A stretch of DNA of 64,000 nt, taken from the NCBI RefSeq assembly GCF_009647655.1, contig NZ_WJFD01000002.1:186001-250000 (forward strand). The letters run 5' to 3'. Source of the stretch: Chitinophaga sp. SYP-B3965. Its GTDB lineage: Bacteria; Bacteroidota; Bacteroidia; Chitinophagales; Chitinophagaceae. The notes under the pieces were generated by a model. It did not search any database. It was not told where the DNA came from and saw only the letters and a program-made list of their open reading frames with translations. The number at the start of each line of letters is the position of its first letter. Within the stretch, counting starts at the first letter, position 1. A program made the position numbers and the translations under genes. Positions 16,387 to 25,241 of this stretch are shown in pieces.

Positions 16387-17397
16387 TTAAGCTAATGCAG
16401 CCTGCTCAGCCAACTTGGCTTTGATCTTCGTTTCTATTTCAATGGCCACTTCAGGATTATCCAGCAGCAATTGTTTCACAGCATCACGGCCCTGACCCAG
16501 TTTGTTGCTTTCATAGCTGAACCAGCTACCGCTTTTCTGAACAATACCATATTCCACACCCATATCGATCAACTCTCCAACTTTGGAAATCCCCTGGCCG
16601 TAGATAATATCAAATTCAGCCATACGGAAAGGAGGTGCTACTTTATTCTTCACCACTTTCACTTTTACACGGTTACCCACAGCTTCGTCGCCATCTTTGA
16701 TCTGGCTCATCCGGCGGATATCCAACCTGATGGAAGCGTAGAATTTCAGGGCGTTACCACCAGTGGTTGTTTCAGGGTTACCGAACATCACACCGATCTT
16801 TTCACGTAACTGGTTGATGAAGATACAGCAGCAGTTAGTCTTGGAAATGGTAGCCGTCAGTTTCCGGAGTGCCTGGGACATCAAACGGGCTTGCAGACCC
16901 ATTTTGCTTTCACCCATTTCTCCTTCCAGCTCTGCTTTGGGAACCAACGCAGCCACGGAGTCAATTACCACCACATCCACGGCGCCGGAAAGGATCAGGC
17001 GATCCGCAATTTCCAGGGCTTGTTCACCATGGTCAGGCTGGGAGATCAGGAGCGCATCCACGTCCACACCCAGTCTGCGTGCATAACTGCTGTCAAAAGC
17101 ATGTTCCGCATCGATGATGGCACAGATACCACCTTTCTTTTGCGCTTCTGCAATAGTATGTATAGCTATAGTAGTTTTACCGGAAGATTCTGGCCCGTAG
17201 ATCTCTACCACACGGCCTTTAGGCAAACCTCCAATACCCAGGGCAATATCCAGGCCCAGAGAACCGGTAGAGATGACCTCCATAGGAACTTCTGCTTTCT
17301 CCCCCATCATCATTACTGCTCCCTTCCCAAAATCCTTGTCGATCTTGTCCATTGTAAGGCGGAGCGCTTTCAGTTTGTCAGTATTGGTGTTTGACAT
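16387..17397 (-). CDS. recA: RecA recombinase
   Basis: An ATP-dependent strand-exchange protein for homologous recombination and the SOS response. It shows the Walker [10 protein letters not shown] at about residues 68-76, [21 protein letters not shown] (Walker B and loop L1 region), [20 protein letters not shown] (loop L2), and [24 protein letters not shown]. At 336 residues it is a little shorter than the E. coli protein because the acidic C-terminal tail is reduced, which is common in Bacteroidota. It is a single gene with its own promoter (TAAATTTG upstream). I saw no LexA-type box. Confidence 0.97.
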   Translation of the reverse strand: MSNTNTDKLKALRLTMDKIDKDFGKGAVMMMGEKAEVPMEVISTGSLGLDIALGIGGLPKGRVVEIYGPESSGKTTIAIHTIAEAQKKGGICAIIDAEHAFDSSYARRLGVDVDALLISQPDHGEQALEIADRLILSGAVDVVVIDSVAALVPKAELEGEMGESKMGLQARLMSQALRKLTATISKTNCCCIFINQLREKIGVMFGNPETTTGGNALKFYASIRLDIRRMSQIKDGDEAVGNRVKVKVVKNKVAPPFRMAEFDIIYGQGISKVGELIDMGVEYGIVQKSGSWFSYESNKLGQGRDAVKQLLLDNPEVAIEIETKIKAKLAEQAALA

Positions 17398-17416
17398 AAT
17401 TAGTAAGTATTTGTTA

Positions 17417-17424
17417 CAAATTTA
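17417..17424 (-). promoter_or_regulatory. Predicted -7 element of recA
   Basis: On the minus strand this reads TAAATTTG, an exact TAnnTTTG, about 20 bp before the recA ATG. No good -33 partner was found at standard spacing. Confidence 0.4.
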
Positions 17425-17463
17425 ATGGTAGTGCAAGTTATAATTTAATTTTCGAATTGTCCT

Positions 17464-17489
17464 AAAAAAATTAGCATTTTTTGCTAATT
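17464..17489 (-). terminator. Terminator of the rnhB-rpoN-PAP2 operon
   Basis: Read on the minus strand, AATTAGCA pairs with TGCTAATT around an A-rich loop and is followed directly by a run of T. It lies about 120 bp beyond the stop codon of the PAP2-like gene. Confidence 0.75.
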
Positions 17490-17605
17490 GCTAAGTTTAA
17501 TAGTATCCGGCGTTTCTTCTTTTAAATTGGGGTAACACGCAATGGACAGTACAAAAGTGCTGCCCGCTTGCGCAGAGAATGTGCGTAGTAAAAAAAGATT
17601 ATTTT

Positions 17606-18271
17606 TTATCCAACAATTGAATAGGCTATCACCTGAGAAAGGATGCCCACAATGAATCCCACATATATTTCTGAAGTGGTATGCGCACGTAATACCAGCC
17701 TGGAAGTAGCCGCAATACCTGCCAGCACAAAAGCCAGCGCCAATGGCAGCGCCACATTCATTTGCATGCCCCACATCATACAAAGCATGAAACCCAGTAC
17801 CCCGCCCCAACCCGTAGTATGCATGCTGATCTTGGCAAAGTTGTTCAATACAAAAGAGGCGATCACAGCAATGAAAATCCCCAGGAAAAAGGCGTTGAAG
17901 AACTCAGGGCTCCAGCCCTGACGGAGAAATGTATAGAAGGTCCAGAAGTAGAAAATGATGATAGACACATAAGGAATGATCCTGTCCCTTTGCGCCTCCA
18001 GCCGGATGCTGCCTACAAAACCAAGCAGTCTTGACAGTACCACTACCAGCAAAGGAAACAAGAGGGTGGAAACAGCCACTCTTATATATAAGGTGTCAAA
18101 AGGGAAAACGCGGCTGTCTGATTTAAAGGTGGCAAAATACTCCGGAAGCGCAGTAATGGCTACCAGGGTAATGAGCAGGGGTATGAATAAAGGATGCAGC
18201 AAATATGAAAATACTTGTGCTATGGCCCGCAATCCGGGCGAAAATGTAATGGGTGCTTTCTGCTCTTCCAT
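17606..18271 (-). CDS. PAP2-like integral membrane protein
   Basis: A 221-residue protein with about six hydrophobic segments. Its second half has the outline of a PAP2 phosphatase: the KISMHTTGWGG segment occupies the place of the PSGH motif, and SRLVLRAHTTSEIYVG matches the last motif (SR-x5-H-x3-D/E-x-x-G). The first motif (KxxxxxxRP) is only partly represented by RLEAQRDRIIPY. Members of the superfamily remove phosphate from lipid phosphates or undecaprenyl pyrophosphate in the inner membrane. The degenerate motifs leave activity uncertain. It sits 16 bp downstream of rpoN in the same operon. Confidence 0.75.
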   Translation of the reverse strand: MEEQKAPITFSPGLRAIAQVFSYLLHPLFIPLLITLVAITALPEYFATFKSDSRVFPFDTLYIRVAVSTLLFPLLVVVLSRLLGFVGSIRLEAQRDRIIPYVSIIIFYFWTFYTFLRQGWSPEFFNAFFLGIFIAVIASFVLNNFAKISMHTTGWGGVLGFMLCMMWGMQMNVALPLALAFVLAGIAATSRLVLRAHTTSEIYVGFIVGILSQVIAYSIVG

Positions 18272-18287
18272 GAAAACGAAAATGTAA

Positions 18288-19775
18288 TTATAATTCCTTG
18301 CGCAATCGTGCTACGGGTATATTCAGCTGCTCCCGGTATTTGGCTACTGTACGGCGGGCAATATTATACCCTTTGTCCTGCAACATCTTAGTCAGGTTCT
18401 CATCGCTCAGCGGTTTACGTTTGTTCTCTCCCTCGATCATATCAGAAAGGATCTTCTTCACCTCTCTCGTAGATACTTCTTCGCCGCTATCTGTTGATAA
18501 AGACTCAGAGAAAAAGAATTTCAGTTTAAACGTACCGAACTCTGTTTGTACATATTTACTATTGGCTACCCGGCTAACGGTAGAGATATCCAGTTGAGTG
18601 ATATCCGCTATATCCTTCAGGATCATAGGGCGCATGGTAGTTTCGTCGCCGGTAAGGAAGAAATCATATTGATAGTTCATGATGGCTTCCATTGTGCTCA
18701 GCAATGTATGCTGGCGTTGTTTGATAGCATCTATGAACCACTTGGCGGCATCTATCTTTTGCTTGATAAATAATACGGCCTCTTTCTGACGTTTATCTTT
18801 CTTATCACCACGGTCGTATTCCTTGAGCATATCCCGGTATCCTTCAGAGATACGGAGGTCTGGTGCATTTTTACTGTTCAGGGATAACTCCAGTTTGCCT
18901 ACATTATTCAGGATGAAAAAGTCCGGGATCACATAACTCTCCGCTTTGTTCATCACACTATAGTTACCACCTGGTTTTGGATTGAGGCGGATGATCTGGC
19001 CGATCGCTTCCCGCAGATCATCATCTGTGAGGTTAAGCGAACGCTGGATCTTTTCGTAGTGTTTCTTGGTGAATTCGTCGAAGTAATTATCGAGGATCTG
19101 TGTAGCAGTAACCACACCGGGATCTTCCGGATTCTTGCGTTTCAGTTGCAATACCAGGCACTCTTTCAGGTCAACGCAGCAAACACCCGGAGGGTCAAAT
19201 TGCTGGATCAGCTTAATGAGGTCCCTGATCTCTTCTTCTTCTGTTTGTACATTCTGTGAGAAAGAAAGGTCATCTACAATAGCACCCACTTCCCTGCGGA
19301 GATAACCATCATCATCAATACTGCCAATGATCTGTTGTGCAATGCGGGAACGGCGTTCATCCAGACTCAGCATGCCCAGCTGGTCCAGCAGGTGATCATG
19401 AAAAGTGGTTTCTACCCTCACCGGAATGGTGCGTGATTCATCGGGATCGGGGTAATTATCATCCCGCAACCTGTAGTCGGCAATATCATCATCGCCTTCG
19501 GACACATATTCTGAGATATCTATATTGTCGTATTCGTTCTCACTGCCATCGGGTTCAAACTCTTCTTCTCCTTCCTTGGCTTCAAAGTCTTCTGTCGTTT
19601 CCTTGAATTCTTCTTCCTGACCATCTTCGCCATATTCTAAAGCAGGATTTTCTTCCAGTTCTTCTTTGATACGTTCTTCGAGTACGGCCGTAGGCACCTG
19701 CAACAGTTTCATGAGTTGAATCTGTTGTGGTGATAACTTCTGTAATAACTTCTGTTGTTGCGATTGCTTTAACAT
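18288..19775 (-). CDS. rpoN: RNA polymerase sigma-54 factor
   Basis: The alternative sigma factor that recognises -24/-12 promoters and needs AAA+ activators. The N-terminal Gln/Leu-rich activator-interacting region (QQQKLLQKLSPQQIQLMKLLQVP) is followed by a long acidic linker (residues ~45-115), the core-binding domain, and the DNA-binding domain ending in the RpoN box ARRTVAKYRE at about 473-482. At 495 residues it is full length. It is transcribed between rnhB and the PAP2-like gene with 14-16 bp gaps. No sigma-54 activator gene is present in the window. Confidence 0.96.
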   Translation of the reverse strand: MLKQSQQQKLLQKLSPQQIQLMKLLQVPTAVLEERIKEELEENPALEYGEDGQEEEFKETTEDFEAKEGEEEFEPDGSENEYDNIDISEYVSEGDDDIADYRLRDDNYPDPDESRTIPVRVETTFHDHLLDQLGMLSLDERRSRIAQQIIGSIDDDGYLRREVGAIVDDLSFSQNVQTEEEEIRDLIKLIQQFDPPGVCCVDLKECLVLQLKRKNPEDPGVVTATQILDNYFDEFTKKHYEKIQRSLNLTDDDLREAIGQIIRLNPKPGGNYSVMNKAESYVIPDFFILNNVGKLELSLNSKNAPDLRISEGYRDMLKEYDRGDKKDKRQKEAVLFIKQKIDAAKWFIDAIKQRQHTLLSTMEAIMNYQYDFFLTGDETTMRPMILKDIADITQLDISTVSRVANSKYVQTEFGTFKLKFFFSESLSTDSGEEVSTREVKKILSDMIEGENKRKPLSDENLTKMLQDKGYNIARRTVAKYREQLNIPVARLRKEL

Positions 19776-19789
19776 GGCTCTATCCTATT

Positions 19790-20401
19790 TTACCACTTTT
19801 CCTCCCCATCCAAACTTAGTTGATCCGGTAACAAACGAAACGTCTTGCGGTGATAGGACGTGTCGCCATGTGTACGGATGGCATCCCGGTGATGTTTGGT
19901 TGGATAACCTTTGTTGTCCTTCCAGCCATAATGCGGGAACTGTTCATGCAGCTGTTGCATATATTCATCCCGGTAGGTTTTTGCCAGGATGGATGCCGCC
20001 GCTATCGAAGCATAAATTCCGTCTCCCTGAATTACGCAGGTATGCGGGATATTGCCATAGGGATTGAAACGGTTACCATCAATGAGTAACATCTGGGGCT
20101 GAATCAATAATCGTGCCAACGCTTCGTGCATCGCCTTGAAAGAGGCTTTCAGGATATTTATCCTGTCAATTTCCTCATTGTCGATACTCGCTACCGCATA
20201 TGCTATCGCTTTCTCTTCGATCACTAATCTCAACTCATCCCGGTGGCTCTCTTTGAGTTGTTTGGAATCATTGAGTAATGGGTGACGAAAATCCCGTGGC
20301 AATATTACTGCCGCCGCAAATACGGGACCTGCGAGGCAACCCCTTCCGGCTTCATCACATCCGGCTTCTGTAAGCGTTTCCTGGTAATACGGCAATAACA
20401 A
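19790..20401 (-). CDS. rnhB: Ribonuclease HII
   Basis: Cleaves RNA in RNA-DNA hybrids, including single ribonucleotides in DNA. The family signature [22 protein letters not shown] carries the first catalytic Asp and Glu; [16 protein letters not shown] and LLIDGNRF carry further active-site acids, and the last is near [12 protein letters not shown]. About 203 residues. No ATG or GTG fits: the reading frame opens with TTG at 20401 (a second TTG lies two codons on) shortly after an in-frame stop, so an unusual TTG start is likely. First gene of the rnhB-rpoN-PAP2 operon. Confidence 0.93.
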   Translation of the reverse strand: MLLPYYQETLTEAGCDEAGRGCLAGPVFAAAVILPRDFRHPLLNDSKQLKESHRDELRLVIEEKAIAYAVASIDNEEIDRINILKASFKAMHEALARLLIQPQMLLIDGNRFNPYGNIPHTCVIQGDGIYASIAAASILAKTYRDEYMQQLHEQFPHYGWKDNKGYPTKHHRDAIRTHGDTSYHRKTFRLLPDQLSLDGEEKW

Positions 20402-20503
20402 GTTAACTTATTTTATGGGCGATAAAATTACAAAATCAGGCGCGCTACTGCAAAATCATTCCAAAATTGATAAAAATCATACTATGCGCGGCGGATTAAC
20501 CCC

Positions 20504-20511
20504 TAATTTTG
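20504..20511 (+). promoter_or_regulatory. Possible -7 element of heme A synthase gene
   Basis: TAATTTTG matches TAnnTTTG exactly and lies 8 bp before the chosen ATG, which would give an almost leaderless mRNA. The -33 match at proper spacing is poor. Confidence 0.35.
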
Positions 20512-20519
20512 CAACGTTT

Positions 20520-21548
20520 ATGGATATGCAGCAAAATAAGCAGAATAAAGCGATAATAATCTGGCTTTTCACCGGAGTTTTCATGATCATCGTGCAGGTA
20601 CTCCTGGGTGGCATCACACGCCTTACCGGTTCAGGACTTTCCATTACAGAATGGAAACCCATACTGGGCGCACTTCCACCTATGAATGAAGCAGACTGGC
20701 AGGCTGCTTTTGCCAAATACCAGGAAATAGGACAATCGAAATATATTAATAGTCATTTTACCTTGTCTGACTTTAAAGGCATCTATTTCTGGGAATGGTT
20801 GCACCGTAACTGGGGCCGTTTGATAGGAGTCGTTTTTGCTGTTCCTTTTATTTATTTCATTATAAAGAAGAAGATCGATAAAAGCATGATCGGCCCCATG
20901 ATCATTTTATTCCTGTTGGGAGGCCTGCAGGGAGCCATCGGCTGGATCATGGTGCAAAGCGGATTAAATGATGAGGATCTGTATGTTAGTCATATTCGTT
21001 TAGCCATTCACTTTATTGCTGCGTTGAGTTTATTATGGTACACCCTCTGGTTTGCACTTAAACTCAGCATTCCACAAAAAAATATTATCTCCGCTCCCTC
21101 CCTTCGTAAATTATCCGGCTGGATATTAGGGTTGCTCACCCTTCAGCTGATCTATGGCGCCTTTATGGCAGGACTGCATGCTGCTTTATCTGCCAGCACC
21201 TGGCCAAGCATAAATGGCATGTGGTGGCCCATGGGCATGTTCACACAAGGTGGTTTCCTGGAAGATATCACTCACAACCCCATCACCATTCAATTCATTC
21301 ACCGCGCACTGGCTTATCTCCTGACCATTTTAATTGCTGTCTGGTATTTCCGCGCCAGGGCATTTTCCCAACTGGATGCCGTTCGTGCAGTAGCCCTGTT
21401 TGTAGTACTGTTGCAGGTTCTGCTGGGAGTACTCACTGTTTTGAACAGCCAGGTGAAGATCCCGCTCAGTTTTGCGCTGGCACATCAGTTTACCGGCATG
21501 GCTTTGCTCATGGTATTGGTTTGGGCCAGATTCGTAACAAAAAAATAA
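20520..21548 (+). CDS. ctaA: Heme A synthase (COX15/CtaA family)
   Basis: An integral membrane enzyme that oxidises the methyl group of heme O to make heme A for cytochrome oxidases. About 342 residues with eight hydrophobic helices. The family motifs GGITRLTGSGLSITEWKPI, WEWLHRNWGR, HIRLAIHF, QFIHRALAY and LAHQFTGM supply the four conserved heme-ligand histidines. The frame is open back to 20415, but conservation begins at MDMQQNK, so I start at the ATG at 20520. It is divergent from rnhB. No cytochrome oxidase subunits are nearby. Confidence 0.93.
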   Translation: MDMQQNKQNKAIIIWLFTGVFMIIVQVLLGGITRLTGSGLSITEWKPILGALPPMNEADWQAAFAKYQEIGQSKYINSHFTLSDFKGIYFWEWLHRNWGRLIGVVFAVPFIYFIIKKKIDKSMIGPMIILFLLGGLQGAIGWIMVQSGLNDEDLYVSHIRLAIHFIAALSLLWYTLWFALKLSIPQKNIISAPSLRKLSGWILGLLTLQLIYGAFMAGLHAALSASTWPSINGMWWPMGMFTQGGFLEDITHNPITIQFIHRALAYLLTILIAVWYFRARAFSQLDAVRAVALFVVLLQVLLGVLTVLNSQVKIPLSFALAHQFTGMALLMVLVWARFVTKK

Positions 21549-21624
21549 ACCCCCCTTTTTTCGCAACGGTACGCCCATTCATTTATTATTTATAGCTTTT
21601 CATATTTAAATAATTTGTAAATTT

Positions 21625-21632
21625 TAAATTTG
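21625..21632 (+). promoter_or_regulatory. Predicted -7 element of patatin gene
   Basis: TAAATTTG matches TAnnTTTG exactly within a very AT-rich segment, 27 bp before the GTG start. The -33 region is AT-rich without a clear TTTG. Confidence 0.4.
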
Positions 21633-21659
21633 CTTTTTATTTCTTCGTAATTTATACCT

Positions 21660-23897
21660 GTGAAAAGACTTTGGTTAAGATTCTTCTATTCCTTTCCTAT
21701 TCAGCTACTGTTGCTTCATTTCCGAAAGTACCAGGTCTTGCTGATCTTCTGGGCCATCTTATTCAGCACCATTAACGGGGGCTTCGCCAAAGTTTTTGGC
21801 GGGGACGCACTGTACCTGGCACCGGAATACATGGGAAAGGTGAATTTCTACAGTACCACCGTCATGGGTGTTGCCGCTGCCATTTTTACCATGAGCTGGA
21901 ACATCACCACTTTCATTTTACATAGCGGCCGGTTCAAATTCCTGGCTACCACCTCCCAGCCCTTTTTCCGTTACTGCCTTAACAACGCCATTATTCCCGG
22001 TGCTTTCCTGTTATGCCTGCTTTGGCGGGGATGGCAATACCAGCGCTGGCAGGAGCTGAACACCATTCCACAGGTACTGCTGCTGGCAGAAGGTTTTATC
22101 TGTGGATTCCTCGCAGTCATATTTTTCTCTTTCTTCTACTTTTTCAATGCGGATAAAAACATCGGCAGGCGCTTATACAAGAAATTCGGCAACCCGCGCA
22201 ACTTCCTGAAAACGGTGCTAAAACCTACTCAGGAAAAGGATGAGAACGCTCTGCCTGTTATCAATTACTTCTCCAGCCCCTGGCGTATCCGCAGAGCCAG
22301 GAATGTTGATCACTACAATAAACACTACCTCGATAATATTTTCAAGCAACATCATTTTGCCGCCATGATAACGGTTGGCCTGGCATTGGTGTTCCTCGTG
22401 ATCATGGCTTACCTGATGGACTACAATGCTTTCCGGATCCCCGCAGGTGCCAGCGTGATGATATTTTTTGCCTTCCTGATCGGCGTGGCGGGAGCTTATG
22501 CATATCTCCTGGAATCATGGGCCATTCCTGTATTGATAGGGCTTATCCTGAGTTTGAACTGGATGGTGAAAAATCAGTGGATCGATAACCGGAACAAAGC
22601 ATACGGACTGGATTACCGCGAAAAAGATACCCGGCCATTGTATAGTGTGCAAAGCCTCCAGGATTTTTTCACGGCTTCCCGCAGTGATGCAGATAAAAAA
22701 CAAACTTTACAGATCCTAGAGAACTGGAAAGCGAAATTCCCTGCCGGCAGTAAACCTCCATTCATCGTTATCAATACAAGCGGTGGTGGTAGCCGTTCTG
22801 CGGCTTGGACGATGAATGTACTGCAGCGGTACGACAGTCTCACGCAGGGGAAATTACTGAAACATACTATGCTGATGACGGGAGCCTCCGGCGGTATGAT
22901 GGGGGCTACTTATTTCAGGGAATTATATCTCCGGGAACAAACGGGCAGACTGAACGGCCCTGATCTATATGATAGTGTTTATTGCGAAAGGATCTCCCGC
23001 GACCTGCTGAATTCTGTATTCAGTTCTTTTGCAGTGAATGATTTCATCACGCCTTTCCGGCATTTCTATATTGGCAATAACCGCTACGCAAAAGATCGCG
23101 GATATGCATTTGAAATGCAGCTGAACATCAATACGGATAACATGTTGAACAAAACGGTCTCGGATTACCGGGAGGCTGAGTTTACGGCAAAGATCCCTAT
23201 GATGATCTGGTGTGCTACCATTAATGCAGACGGGCGACGCCTCTTTGTTTCTCCTCAGCCGGTGAGTTATCTCTGTGCTGCGGATTATCAATATCCTACA
23301 CGGAGTATTCGTGATATTGATGGGGTTGATTTTGGGCAGTTCTTCAATCTGCAACATGCACAGGATCTTCGTGTAACCAGTGCTATTCGTATGAGTGCTA
23401 CTTTTCCTTATGTATTGCCGAATGTATTCCTTCCCAGCAATCCTATTGTGGATGTGATGGATGCGGGGATCAGGGATAATTTCGGGCAGGAAACCAGTCT
23501 TCGTTTTCTCTATACTTTCCGGGAATGGATCAATGAAAATACAAGTGGGGTGATATTTATGCAGATCAGGGATACGCGTAAAAATGATGTGAGTCCTATT
23601 AAGCAAAAGAAGGATCTGGGTGATCTGATCTTTGAACCGCTTTTTTCCATGCAGGCGCATTGGATGAGCATGCAGGATTTTCACCAGGATCACCTGATCA
23701 ATTATATGGAAGGATATTTCCCGGGGAAATTTAAACGGCTCATTTTTCAATATGTTCCACAACAGGCTGAAAAAGCGGCTGCGCTTAGTTTACACCTCAC
23801 CCCTCGTGAGAAGCAGGACATTGCAAGGGGTTTAGAGAATCCGGGAAATATGCAGGCGTTTTTGTTATTACAAGAGGCTTTAGCGGAATTTAAGTAA
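21660..23897 (+). CDS. Membrane-anchored patatin-like phospholipase
   Basis: About 745 residues. The first ~320 hold seven or eight hydrophobic segments separated by short loops; the rest is a patatin-type lipid acyl hydrolase domain. Catalytic landmarks are the oxyanion loop SGGGSR at about 374-379, the nucleophile elbow GASGG (Ser about 410), and the dyad Asp in DAGIRDN (Asp about 601). Patatins deacylate phospholipids. Here the enzyme is tethered to a polytopic membrane domain, so action on membrane lipids is likely but inferred. The start codon is GTG at 21660, immediately before a basic/hydrophobic N-terminus. It is followed by a T-rich segment of low complexity. Confidence 0.85.
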   Translation: MKRLWLRFFYSFPIQLLLLHFRKYQVLLIFWAILFSTINGGFAKVFGGDALYLAPEYMGKVNFYSTTVMGVAAAIFTMSWNITTFILHSGRFKFLATTSQPFFRYCLNNAIIPGAFLLCLLWRGWQYQRWQELNTIPQVLLLAEGFICGFLAVIFFSFFYFFNADKNIGRRLYKKFGNPRNFLKTVLKPTQEKDENALPVINYFSSPWRIRRARNVDHYNKHYLDNIFKQHHFAAMITVGLALVFLVIMAYLMDYNAFRIPAGASVMIFFAFLIGVAGAYAYLLESWAIPVLIGLILSLNWMVKNQWIDNRNKAYGLDYREKDTRPLYSVQSLQDFFTASRSDADKKQTLQILENWKAKFPAGSKPPFIVINTSGGGSRSAAWTMNVLQRYDSLTQGKLLKHTMLMTGASGGMMGATYFRELYLREQTGRLNGPDLYDSVYCERISRDLLNSVFSSFAVNDFITPFRHFYIGNNRYAKDRGYAFEMQLNINTDNMLNKTVSDYREAEFTAKIPMMIWCATINADGRRLFVSPQPVSYLCAADYQYPTRSIRDIDGVDFGQFFNLQHAQDLRVTSAIRMSATFPYVLPNVFLPSNPIVDVMDAGIRDNFGQETSLRFLYTFREWINENTSGVIFMQIRDTRKNDVSPIKQKKDLGDLIFEPLFSMQAHWMSMQDFHQDHLINYMEGYFPGKFKRLIFQYVPQQAEKAAALSLHLTPREKQDIARGLENPGNMQAFLLLQEALAEFK

Positions 23898-24048
23898 GGA
23901 GAGCATCCAGTGCTACGAGAGGTTTTTTTCTTTTAATGTAGGGAGTCCTTTTTTCTTAAAACATGGTTTCTTCTTAAAAAGAAGCACACATTTTCTTAAA
24001 AAATAAAAAAATACCGCCCTTTGCAGCGCGGCATAATCTCCACCAACA
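23898..24048. repeat. Low-complexity poly-T/A tract between genes
   Basis: No coding content. CTTTT(A)n/TTTCTTAAAA motifs recur irregularly, including GTTTTTTTCTTTTAA, which is identical to part of the reverse complement of the 64-bp repeat at ~0.9-1.1 kb. It also starts right after a stop codon. It may be a decayed single copy of that repeat type. Confidence 0.4.
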
Positions 24049-25038
24049 TCAATGCAAAAACTCAACCACCGCATCCCGGAACTTCGCAAAACCTTCAATA
24101 TGCGGCAAATGCCCAATACCCTCCAATTCCACCAACTTAGCTGAAGGGATCCGCTTTGCGGCATTTCTCCCCAGAACGGGGTAATTCCCCAATGTATCTC
24201 GTGTAGCAGCAGGGGCATTTGCTTTACCCAGCGCCGTTCTATCTCTTTGTCCGATGATCAGTAATGTGGGTACTTTGATCCGTTCAAACTCATAATATAC
24301 CGGCTGGGTAAAGATCATATCGTAAGTGAGCGCTGCATTCCAGGCCACTTTAGGATAATCCGGATGTATCGTCCAGCCGGCTAGTAAGCGGGCCCATTTA
24401 TCATAAGCGGGCTTCCATTGCCCTGCGTAATAATTATCCAGCTGGTACTTTTTGATCTTCTCATAATCCTGCGCCAGCTCTCCTTTGTACCACTGATCGA
24501 TGGATTGATAAGGTACCGCTGTTTTCCAATCTTCCAGCCCGATGGGATTTTCCAGGATCAGTTTTTCTGTGATATCAGAGTACATGAGTGCAAACCTGAC
24601 CGCCAGCATACCTCCCATGGAATGCCCCAGCACAGCCACTTTTGTGATCTGCAGGGAATCCAGCAGGGCTTTGGTGTTTTGCGCGAGCAATTGAAAAGAG
24701 TATTGCAAATGTGCCGGTTTAGAGGACTTCCCAAAACCTATCTGATCCGGCATGATCACCCGAAAACCTTTTTGGGCAAGGGCTGCAGCGGTACTATCCC
24801 AATAAGCACCACAGAAATTCTTGCCATGCAGCAACATGACCGTTCTGCCATTTGCATGGGTAGGTTTCACATCCATGTAGGCCATTTTCAGCTGCTGGCC
24901 CTGATTTGAGACAGAAAAGAACTTTACCGGATAAGGATAGATATAAGTACTAAGTTCTGCATCATACGCTTTCACTTCCTGTGCTTTTATAGGAACAGCT
25001 ATGAAAATCAGCCCTGACAAACAAATAATTGCCCGCAT
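24049..25038 (-). CDS. Secreted alpha/beta hydrolase
   Basis: About 329 residues, exported by signal peptide MRAIICLSGLIFIAVPIKAQ. The alpha/beta-hydrolase fold shows the oxyanion region LLHGKNF, the cap-preceding DQIGFGKS, the nucleophile elbow GHSMGG, an acid in IGQRDRTA, and the catalytic His in GIGHLPHIE. Substrate is not predictable; relatives include esterases, epoxide hydrolases and haloalkane dehalogenases. The frame extends 12 codons upstream, but the signal peptide fixes the start at 25038. Stand-alone gene. Confidence 0.88.
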   Translation of the reverse strand: MRAIICLSGLIFIAVPIKAQEVKAYDAELSTYIYPYPVKFFSVSNQGQQLKMAYMDVKPTHANGRTVMLLHGKNFCGAYWDSTAAALAQKGFRVIMPDQIGFGKSSKPAHLQYSFQLLAQNTKALLDSLQITKVAVLGHSMGGMLAVRFALMYSDITEKLILENPIGLEDWKTAVPYQSIDQWYKGELAQDYEKIKKYQLDNYYAGQWKPAYDKWARLLAGWTIHPDYPKVAWNAALTYDMIFTQPVYYEFERIKVPTLLIIGQRDRTALGKANAPAATRDTLGNYPVLGRNAAKRIPSAKLVELEGIGHLPHIEGFAKFRDAVVEFLH

Positions 25039-25158
25039 AAATTGTTGATTATGAGTGTAAAGCGTGTAATACAAATATGGTGCCCGGGCAGAATGTCTTC
25101 ATTCTGTTATTTCACACATATTTAAGACAGCCCCCTTCTAAGTTCCACGTATTATTCG

Positions 25159-25166
25159 TACCTTTG
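25159..25166 (+). promoter_or_regulatory. Predicted -7 element of typA
   Basis: TACCTTTG is an exact TAnnTTTG, 76 bp before the typA ATG. The -33 region is not distinct. Confidence 0.45.
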
Positions 25167-25241
25167 CGCCTTCATTTAGGAGTTGTCTGTGAAAAAATGA
25201 AGTTTTAAAAGACTTCAAAGGCAGCTAAATCATTCATTCTC

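Noticed and set aside
17484..17810. 108-codon minus frame overlapping the PAP2-like gene end
   Set aside because: Different frame of the same region, Gly/Cys-rich, and it runs through the operon terminator.
22965..23762. 265-codon antisense frame in the patatin gene
   Set aside because: Wholly inside a conserved gene on the opposite strand; composition (many His/Ile) is typical of a shadow frame.
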